Assembly (NCBI GenBank): GCA_002451165.1
Contig: DKBH01000122.1
Coordinates: 1 to 8,875, forward strand
DNA from: Nitrospiraceae bacterium UBA6905
GTDB lineage: Bacteria > Nitrospirota > Thermodesulfovibrionia > Thermodesulfovibrionales > UBA6898
Length of the DNA: 8,875 bases
Direction of reading: 5' to 3'
A model generated the notes under the pieces. That model worked only from the letters and a program-made list of their open reading frames with translations. It ran no database searches and had not been told where the DNA came from. Shown here in pieces: positions 1 to 5,105 of this stretch; the stretch's first letter is position 1; every line of letters begins with the position of its first letter. Made by a program: the position numbers and the translations under genes.

Positions 1-262
1 CGGCATCTGCGCCTGGTCCATCCCATCCATCATGGTCGCCGCGGTAAGCGAGTACGTCGGTGTAGACCGCGCACTCGCAGCGTTTGGCTTCATCACTTTC
101 ATTTTCGGTTTTGGCCAGATCATCGGCCCCGCCATTGCCGGCATCCTCGCCGAACGGACGGGTAGTTTTGCCTCGAGCTTCTGGATGGCATCTGCTGCCG
201 CTCTTGCCGCCATTGTCCTGACCTCCACGTTACAGAGAGCTGAACAGCAGTCTGACGCCTAA
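1..262 (+). CDS. MFS transporter, C-terminal fragment (YbfB/YjiJ-like), 5' end outside window
   Basis: The frame is open from base 2 and ends with TAA at 260-262, giving about 86 residues of a protein that starts upstream of the window. The visible part is hydrophobic and looks like the last two or so transmembrane helices of a major facilitator superfamily permease. A short motif, AAVSEYVG, leads into a helix with FGFITFIFGFGQIIGPAIAG, followed by a cytoplasmic ERTG turn and a last helix of the Ala/Leu-rich WMASAAALAAIVL type. The G-Q-x-x-G-P-x-x-x-G pattern is typical of MFS helices near the C-terminus, and the overall wording is like the YbfB/YjiJ group. The substrate cannot be told from this piece. 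A strong hairpin follows 25 bp after the stop, so this is probably the last gene of its transcript. The internal ATG at 32 is not a real start, because similarity continues upstream of it. Confidence 0.8.
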   Translation, partial: GICAWSIPSIMVAAVSEYVGVDRALAAFGFITFIFGFGQIIGPAIAGILAERTGSFASSFWMASAAALAAIVLTSTLQRAEQQSDA

Positions 263-287
263 GCGACTGCTAGCAGCCAGAACGAAG

Positions 288-315
288 AAAGCCAGGCCCC
301 TGAGGACCTGGCTTT
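288..315 (+). terminator. Rho-independent terminator after the MFS gene
   Basis: A perfect 9-bp inverted repeat, AAAGCCAGG (288-296) and CCTGGCTTT (307-315), encloses a 10-nt loop. The 3' arm ends in TTT and is followed by GCGTTTC, a weak U-rich tail on the plus strand. The 5' arm begins with AAA, so the hairpin could also work for transcripts arriving on the minus strand. It lies 25 bp after the transporter stop codon. Confidence 0.75.
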
Positions 316-359
316 GCGTTTCATCTGACTTTCCGGTCTTGACGCCCACCACAACTTCG

Positions 360-560
360 TTACGCATCCATCCTGTCTCTCCAGAAACACCCAGAGGCAA
401 TTATCCAGAATAAATACAAGACCATTGCCGATTTCTTAGCGAACGCATTAAACATCCATTTTCGATGTAGGATCCCGATAATACATACTTCTTTGTCTGC
501 GATCTTGAAAACGATCCCATAGTCTCCAACCCGAAGCATCCAATATCCATACGGTGTTTT
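360..560 (-). pseudogene. RelE/ParE-family toxin remnant
   Basis: The minus strand is open from 560 to a TAA at 362-360, about 66 codons, with an ATG at 539-537. The first part reads PYGYWMLRVGDYGIVFKIAD and continues KEVCIIGILHRK. This matches the C-terminal half of RelE/ParE-type toxins, where a GYWRLRVGDYR strand is followed by a strand ending in a GHRKDVY-like motif. The Arg usually found after GDY is Gly here. Immediately upstream in frame is a TGA (563-561), and nothing before it looks like the helical N-terminal half of a toxin. After HRK the frame runs on for about 30 residues of unrelated sequence (WMFNAFAKKS...), as expected if the native stop was lost by a frameshift. No antitoxin gene is visible on either side. 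I read it as a decayed gene fragment and not as an active toxin. Confidence 0.55.
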
Positions 561-563
561 TCA

Positions 564-811
564 CGAGGGGGCTACATATCGATAATATCCACTCGGAAGG
601 CTAAACCGCATGGGAATATACCAGTATCCTTCGTTGGCGTGATAATGGGTACTCGTGCTGAAAAGATCTCGCAAGCACCAACCCGCGCTCTTCACAAGCC
701 AAGCAAATTCTTCTATCAGCAAATCTATTCTTGGCTATCGCTGTACCATCGATATACGTATCGGAATGATGGAAATGAATTATTTCAAAGGCCTGCAGGG
801 AGGAGTCGCTT
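564..811. other. Non-coding stretch between toxin remnant and diguanylate cyclase gene
   Basis: This stretch holds overlapping short open frames on both strands, but none has a recognisable domain, a convincing ribosome-binding site or a coherent protein pattern. It probably contains the 3' untranslated region of the minus-strand cyclase gene and decayed sequence upstream of the toxin remnant. I see no T-run terminator hairpin for the cyclase transcript. Confidence 0.5.
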
Positions 812-2224
812 TCAATATACAGAGACCCGGTTCCTGCCGTTGGCTTTCGCCCGATAGAGGGCCTCATCGGCATGGTCAATGAGCACCTCTGGGCTCGTAC
901 CGTGAGACGGATAGGTTGCGATCCCTATGCTCACGGTTATATTCTTCACGATGCGGTCAGGAAGCTCTTGAGATAAGTCGGTCTGTGCGATATCAGACCT
1001 GACGCGTTCTGCCATGTGCGTGGCAAAGAACATGTCGGTCTCGGGCAAGAGGACAAGGAACTCATCCCCACCATACCGGCCGCTAATATCGATGGACCGC
1101 ACGGCTCCTAGGATAATTTCTGATACCCGCCGCAGAACTCGGTCCCCTGTTGCGTGCCCATGCATATCATTGATCTTTTTGAAGCCATCGATATCAAGCA
1201 TGACGAGGCTCATCGTTTTCGCGAATCGATGCGACCGGGAGAGCTCCTCGCGAAGCCTTCCCAGGATCCCCCCTCTGTTCAAGAGGCCGCTCAAGTGATC
1301 GGTGATAGCCTGTCGCTTCAACTTTGCCGTATTATCGCAGAGCTCCTTTCGATCGAGGACAATGGCAGCATGGGAAGCGCAGGTTTGAGCAAGACGGAGG
1401 TCCACATCGTCGAAGAACACGCCCGTTGCTTTGTCTGCGAAGTTCATAACGCCGACCACATGATTTTCAATCTTGAGCGGAACGCTGACGAATGAACTGG
1501 TCTTATAATGCGCTCGGTTCTTCTTGCCAATTCGAGGATCTAGTTCAATATTCTCGACAAGCATCGGTTCTCCTCGTTCAACGACCCCTCCAGCAATACC
1601 GACTCCACGAGGAATCCTGATTTTCCGTGCCGGCTCATGGAGGGCACCACGCGATGCTTCGACAAGAAGCGCATCGGTTTTCTTCTCGATCAGCATGATT
1701 GAGCCCTGTTCTGCCAGCAGGAGCTCTGCTGTTCTATCCAGGACCGTCTGGAGCAGATCGTGGTAGCTCTGCACCGCAGATAGTTCGTCCACCATACATA
1801 TCATCGAAGCCAACCGCTCGATCTTGCGATTGAGGATCTCGACTATCGCACGTGTATCGAGAGCAAGCGTCGCCTGGCGGCAATATCCTCTTATCAAGCG
1901 AATATCTTGTTTTGAGACATTACCGCCATGAATCACCACCACATGCTCAGTTGACGTATTGACGCAGATCGGAAAGACCATTGTCAGGAGGGAGCTGCTG
2001 CCAACTCTGTCGCTCGGTGATCCACGGTCATGCTCCCATGGTACCCATTCATCGCCGGCAAGCACCCTCTCGACTACCAAACCCGGGAGGTCCAACCGCG
2101 CGCGGCCGAGTGGCGCTTCAAACGAGCCGGTCAGCGGGTCCCGCGTGAGGACCGAGATCGGTCGTCCAGGAATAGCGGTCGAAAGATCTTTCACCAGTTT
2201 TGTGAGAATATCATTACTGCTCAT
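812..2224 (-). CDS. Soluble GAF-GGDEF diguanylate cyclase
   Basis: This 470-residue cytoplasmic protein is predicted to make cyclic di-GMP from two GTP. Residues about 1-130 look like a diverged N-terminal GAF-type domain that ends in a helix (QATLALDTRAIVEIL). Residues about 146-290 form a clear GAF domain, with SIMLIEKKTDALLVEASRG and a VPLKIENHVVGVMNFADK core. A short linker helix leads to the GGDEF domain at about 300-470. It has DHLSGLLNR (309-317), the metal-binding DIDGFKKIND (344-353), the active-site GGDEF (385-389) and the I-site RSID (376-379) exactly five residues upstream. It should therefore be active and product-inhibited. There is no EAL domain, signal peptide or membrane segment. 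The ATG at 2224 follows a weak AGGG ribosome-binding site six bases upstream. The gene is divergent from the kinase operon and shares its AT-rich control region. Confidence 0.93.
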   Translation of the reverse strand: MSSNDILTKLVKDLSTAIPGRPISVLTRDPLTGSFEAPLGRARLDLPGLVVERVLAGDEWVPWEHDRGSPSDRVGSSSLLTMVFPICVNTSTEHVVVIHGGNVSKQDIRLIRGYCRQATLALDTRAIVEILNRKIERLASMICMVDELSAVQSYHDLLQTVLDRTAELLLAEQGSIMLIEKKTDALLVEASRGALHEPARKIRIPRGVGIAGGVVERGEPMLVENIELDPRIGKKNRAHYKTSSFVSVPLKIENHVVGVMNFADKATGVFFDDVDLRLAQTCASHAAIVLDRKELCDNTAKLKRQAITDHLSGLLNRGGILGRLREELSRSHRFAKTMSLVMLDIDGFKKINDMHGHATGDRVLRRVSEIILGAVRSIDISGRYGGDEFLVLLPETDMFFATHMAERVRSDIAQTDLSQELPDRIVKNITVSIGIATYPSHGTSPEVLIDHADEALYRAKANGRNRVSVY

Positions 2225-2337
2225 GTTGAACCCTAATGGAGGTCACGGGTCTAGGCGTGAAAGATATGCTTCTTTGGATCTGTGGAAACAAGACGAAGAA
2301 CAGGGCACACTAAAATATCGTTCTTGACATAAATTAT

Positions 2338-2367
2338 TGGACATGCAACCTAGTAGGTCATTATAAT
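2338..2367 (+). promoter_or_regulatory. Candidate sigma70 promoter, plus strand
   Basis: TGGACA (2338-2343, five of six matches to the -35 consensus) lies 18 bp before a perfect TATAAT (2362-2367). Transcription would start near 2374 and would give the kinase operon an untranslated leader of about 340 nt. The same ATTATAA segment offers a TATAAT on the minus strand (2365-2360) for the cyclase gene, but no good minus-strand -35 is seen. In such AT-rich DNA, chance matches are likely. Confidence 0.4.
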
Positions 2368-2478
2368 TATGGTTATTCCACCAATATTAGAAGCCAGTAT
2401 GAAATAGTGCAACTTCAAATATTTAATATTTAACATTTTAATTTATTACATCGAAAGCATAGCTATTGCGTGTAAACT

Positions 2479-2492
2479 TAAAGTATACTTTA
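2479..2492. promoter_or_regulatory. 14-bp perfect palindrome, possible operator
   Basis: TAAAGTATACTTTA is a perfect palindrome with no loop. A dyad of this length in a divergent intergenic region is a plausible site for a dimeric regulator. The protein that binds it is unknown. Confidence 0.4.
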
Positions 2493-2527
2493 TGCATCAA
2501 TAATTGGTTATATCACCTACCCTATTT

Positions 2528-2545
2528 ATACCCCGCACAGGGTAT
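2528..2545. promoter_or_regulatory. ATACCC-N6-GGGTAT inverted repeat, possible operator
   Basis: Two perfect 6-bp arms, ATACCC (2528-2533) and GGGTAT (2540-2545), are separated by 6 bp. This gives an 18-bp dyad of the size bound by helix-turn-helix dimers. The related TACCCTATT occurs at 2518-2526 and 2575-2583, so TACCC half-sites are clustered just upstream of, and overlapping, the proximal -10 elements. Confidence 0.4.
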
Positions 2546-2564
2546 CATCATTTATTGACGAATC

Positions 2565-2594
2565 TGATATAATTTACCCTATTAGTGATATAAT
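2565..2594 (+). promoter_or_regulatory. Two extended -10 elements 21 bp apart
   Basis: TGATATAAT occurs at 2565-2573 and again at 2586-2594. Each copy is a perfect TATAAT preceded by TGN, the extended -10 form that can work without a good -35. A TTGACG at 2555-2560 is spaced wrongly for either copy (7 and 28 bp). The second copy would start transcripts near 2601, with a leader of about 115 nt before the kinase ATG. The 21-bp spacing equals two helical turns, so these copies could also be binding sites. Confidence 0.45.
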
Positions 2595-2644
2595 AGTATG
2601 ACAGTTAGGCGGATAGAGACCCGCTTGTGCTCCATCCATTTTAC

Positions 2645-2678
2645 GTGCTATAACGATCAAAGATTAACGATATAGCAC
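2645..2678 (+). promoter_or_regulatory. Leader inverted repeat with nested TAACGAT direct repeats
   Basis: GTGCTATA (2645-2652) and TATAGCAC (2671-2678) are perfect 8-bp complements around an 18-nt loop. TAACGAT is repeated at 2651-2657 and 2665-2671, and TAACG recurs at 2707-2711, just before the kinase ATG. If transcription starts at about 2601 this would be a hairpin in the mRNA leader. Otherwise it may be a DNA operator. The kinase ATG has no visible Shine-Dalgarno sequence, so this element could matter for translation. Confidence 0.4.
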
Positions 2679-2714
2679 CGTGGTCCGCTTTGTGGTTTGT
2701 GACCGATAACGTTT

Positions 2715-3737
2715 ATGCAAACTCTTTCCTTTACTGTCGATAGGAACTTACGAATTCGATCATGGAGCGATGCTCTGGAATCGTTTACGGGCACAGATGC
2801 ATCCAGCGCAGTTGGGAAGAAATACACGGAGCTCTTCCCTCAGCTTCTGGTCCATGAGAAAGACGCGGTTGCGGAGTCCTTTCTTCGGCAACGGGCACTC
2901 TCCTTGAAGCAACGCCCGTTTCTCTGTCTATCTCATCATCGACAGGCCGATATCAAGATCTCGCCCGTACGGAACGGGCATGATCCGTTCCAACACGTGC
3001 AAATCGTTCTGCATCCATCCGAGCCCTGCACGGTCGGCCAGCAGCTGGTCGATGCGCAGAAGCTTATATCCATCGGAAAGATCGCCGCCACGTTGGCGCA
3101 CGGCGTCAGAAATCCGTTGAATGCGATCAAGGGGGCTGTCGTATATCTGCGCGACCGCTATGCCCACGAAAAGCCCCTCTTTGAGTTCACCGAGATCCTG
3201 GAAGAGGAGATCGCGCGGCTCGAAAACTTCATATCCCGTTTTCTGAGCACAACGACATTCGACGGCGACGTCGCGCGTGTCGATGTCAATGAATTGGTCC
3301 AAAAGATCAAGGTCTTCGTGTCTCTTCAGACCTACTCTCGCGATATCCGAAGCGAATATGTTCTTGAGACGCTTCCTCTGATCGAGATCAGCGCATTTCA
3401 TTTGGAGCAGGCATTGCTGAATGTCATCAACAATTCCATTGAGTCCATGAAGTCAGGAGGAGTACTTACGATCAAAACGTTCCTTACGGCTGGCTCCCCC
3501 ACCTCGTTTATCGCGATCGAGATCTCCGACACCGGGGCAGGCATCGATCTCGCGGCGCACCCTGCTGATAGCGCACCACAGTCCCCGCAGCACGGCCGTG
3601 GCTTCGGGCTGTTCATTGCCGATGAGATCGTCAAGTACTACAAAGGTCATATTAAGATACGCGGAGAGAAAGGCAAAGGAACCACTGTCACGTTCCTGTT
3701 GCCAGTACATGAGATGAAAGAAGGTAATCATTCATGA
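2715..3737 (+). CDS. Soluble PAS sensor histidine kinase (NtrB/AtoS-like)
   Basis: This 340-residue protein is predicted to autophosphorylate on His and pass phosphate to the regulator encoded next. Residues about 1-100 form a PAS domain (SFTVDRNLRIRSWSDALESF). Residues about 110-180 are HisKA, with phospho-acceptor H129 in HGVRNPLNAIKG. Residues about 190-332 are an intact HATPase: N-box around N240 (ALLNVINNSIESM), G1 DTGAGID (272-278), G2 GRGFGLF (294-300) and a final GKGTTVTFLLP strand. No transmembrane helix is seen, so the signal is cytoplasmic. The usual acidic residue after the His is Gly (G130), a variant whose effect I cannot judge. The ATG at 2715 is the first possible start, because an in-frame TGA lies at 2700-2702, and no Shine-Dalgarno sequence precedes it. 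The stop overlaps the next start as ATGA. Confidence 0.92.
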   Translation: MQTLSFTVDRNLRIRSWSDALESFTGTDASSAVGKKYTELFPQLLVHEKDAVAESFLRQRALSLKQRPFLCLSHHRQADIKISPVRNGHDPFQHVQIVLHPSEPCTVGQQLVDAQKLISIGKIAATLAHGVRNPLNAIKGAVVYLRDRYAHEKPLFEFTEILEEEIARLENFISRFLSTTTFDGDVARVDVNELVQKIKVFVSLQTYSRDIRSEYVLETLPLIEISAFHLEQALLNVINNSIESMKSGGVLTIKTFLTAGSPTSFIAIEISDTGAGIDLAAHPADSAPQSPQHGRGFGLFIADEIVKYYKGHIKIRGEKGKGTTVTFLLPVHEMKEGNHS

Positions 3738-5047
3738 AGAGCGCATCCGTACTTCTTGTAGATGATGAACCGAACGCTACGCGGGTCCTGTCTGCTATCC
3801 TCAGGGCAGATAAATATTCCGTCCTCGAGGCCATGTGCGTTGATTCTGCGCTCAACCTGATGAAACGGAATCCGGTCGATGCGATCATAACGGATATAAA
3901 GATGCCGGGCAAGGATGGATACCAGCTCTTCGATCATGTGAACAAACATTATCCGCATATTCCCGTCATGTTCCTAACGGCCTACGGAAAGATCGATTCA
4001 GCGGTCACCGCGCTGTCAAAGGGGGCGTTCTATTATTTCGTCAAGCCGCCGGATTATCAGAAGCTAAAACAGATACTCTCAAGCGCGATCTCCCAGTGCA
4101 AACAGGCCGTCGATTCCTGTCTTCCGGAGGAAAACGCCCTGCTTCCTAGCAAGTCGGAGACAATGACACGGATGTACAACACCATCGCCACGATCAAGGA
4201 CCGGGAGACGAGCGTCCTTCTCACGGGGGAGACGGGGACGGGAAAAGAGGTCGTCGCGAACTACCTTCACTATCAGAGTATAAGACGCGACAAGCCGTTC
4301 GTTGCCGTCAATTGCGCGGCGATCCCACGAGACCTGCTTGAGTCCGAGCTCTTTGGATACGAAAAAGGCGCCTTCACGGGAGCCACGCAGAGCCGTGCTG
4401 GTAAATTCGAGGAAGCCGCCGGGGGCACCCTCTTTCTCGATGAGATAGGAGAGATGGATCCGGCGCTTCAGACCAAGCTTCTTCGTGTCCTCCAGGAACG
4501 GCAGGTGCAGCGTCTCGGAAGCAACAAGAAGATCGACGTGGATTTTCGCCTCGTTTCATCGACCAACAGGAACCTTTCCATCGAGATGGAGGCAGGCAGA
4601 TTCCGCACGGATCTCTTCTATAGAATCAACGTCATCTGCATCGAAATACCCTCGTTGCGCGAACGAAAGGCAGATATCCCCGCACTTGCGTCTCATTTTC
4701 TGAACTCGTTCTGCAAGCGTTTAGCCAAGCATCTGATGTTTGCTGATGATGTCATTGACATCCTCACGAGCTATCCCTGGCCGGGCAACGTCCGTCAATT
4801 GCGTAATGCCATCGAGCATGCTGTTGTTATTTCTCCAGGCCCTCGGCTCACGATCAATCATCTTCCCGATGAGATCCGGACCTATCGCAGCGAAAGCGGT
4901 CAGGAAGACGGTGTTCAGCCATTGAGGTCGCTCCAAATACAAGCCGTACAAGACGCCCTCAACGCGTGTAAGGGGAATAAGTCGGCAGCCGCAAGAAGAC
5001 TGGGCATATCCCGGAAGGCCCTGTATAGCAGGCTGCGGTCTTCTTGA
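3734..5047 (+). CDS. NtrC-family sigma54-dependent response regulator
   Basis: This 437-residue transcription activator has three standard parts. The receiver domain (about 4-120) has acidic D10/D11, phospho-acceptor D54 in IITDIKMPGKDG, T82 and K104. The AAA+ domain (about 138-365) has Walker A GETGTGKE (165-172), the sigma54-contacting GAFTGA loop (212-217), Walker B GTLFLDEIGE (231-240), RFRTDLFYRIN (289-299) and WPGNVRQLRN (349-358). The Fis-type helix-turn-helix (about 402-435) has KGNKSAAARRLGISRKALY. All key residues are present, so it should use ATP to open sigma54 promoters when phosphorylated. Its ATG overlaps the kinase stop by 4 bp and follows AGAAGG (3719-3724), which points to coupled translation and a cognate pair. 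Its target promoter was not found in this window. Confidence 0.95.
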   Translation: MKSASVLLVDDEPNATRVLSAILRADKYSVLEAMCVDSALNLMKRNPVDAIITDIKMPGKDGYQLFDHVNKHYPHIPVMFLTAYGKIDSAVTALSKGAFYYFVKPPDYQKLKQILSSAISQCKQAVDSCLPEENALLPSKSETMTRMYNTIATIKDRETSVLLTGETGTGKEVVANYLHYQSIRRDKPFVAVNCAAIPRDLLESELFGYEKGAFTGATQSRAGKFEEAAGGTLFLDEIGEMDPALQTKLLRVLQERQVQRLGSNKKIDVDFRLVSSTNRNLSIEMEAGRFRTDLFYRINVICIEIPSLRERKADIPALASHFLNSFCKRLAKHLMFADDVIDILTSYPWPGNVRQLRNAIEHAVVISPGPRLTINHLPDEIRTYRSESGQEDGVQPLRSLQIQAVQDALNACKGNKSAAARRLGISRKALYSRLRSS

Positions 5048-5068
5048 ATGATCTGCATATCTTTCCGC

Positions 5069-5086
5069 GCCCGTCCTGGAACGGGC
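5069..5086 (+). other. Short intercistronic hairpin, GCCCGT-N6-ACGGGC
   Basis: A perfect 6-bp stem with a 6-nt loop lies in the 58-bp gap between the regulator stop and the next start. There is no T-run after it, so it is unlikely to be a strong terminator. It could be an mRNA processing or stability element that sets the level of the third protein. No clear ribosome-binding site lies between it and the ATG at 5106. Confidence 0.35.
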
Positions 5087-5105
5087 CTGTCCCTCTGTTG
5101 CAGCC

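Larger units (their letters stand above)
2225..2714. promoter_or_regulatory. AT-rich divergent control region
   Basis: This 490-bp region separates the minus-strand diguanylate cyclase gene from the plus-strand kinase operon and holds no credible gene. Base composition differs sharply from its neighbours: 2401-2460 has only 12 G/C bases in 60. It contains three plus-strand TATAAT hexamers, a 14-bp perfect palindrome, a 6-6-6 inverted repeat, a repeated TACCCTATT, three copies of a TGATATAA motif in both orientations and an 8-bp stem near the kinase start. These are listed separately. No sigma54 -24/-12 pair was found. Confidence 0.7.

Noticed and set aside
601..879. Minus-strand 92-residue open frame overlapping the end of the cyclase gene
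   Set aside because: It has no recognisable motif and no ribosome-binding site, and part of it is a shifted frame of the GGDEF domain.
2324..2352. Perfect -35 TTGACA at 2324-2329 on the plus strand
   Set aside because: The hexamers 16-18 bp downstream (around AACCTA) do not resemble a -10. TGGACA at 2338 with TATAAT at 2362 is the better pair.
2530..2580. GCACAGGG at 2535-2542, reminiscent of the start of a GEMM c-di-GMP riboswitch
   Set aside because: Only these few bases match. The downstream conserved GGGACGCAAAGC and the second helix are absent, and TATAAT hexamers follow.
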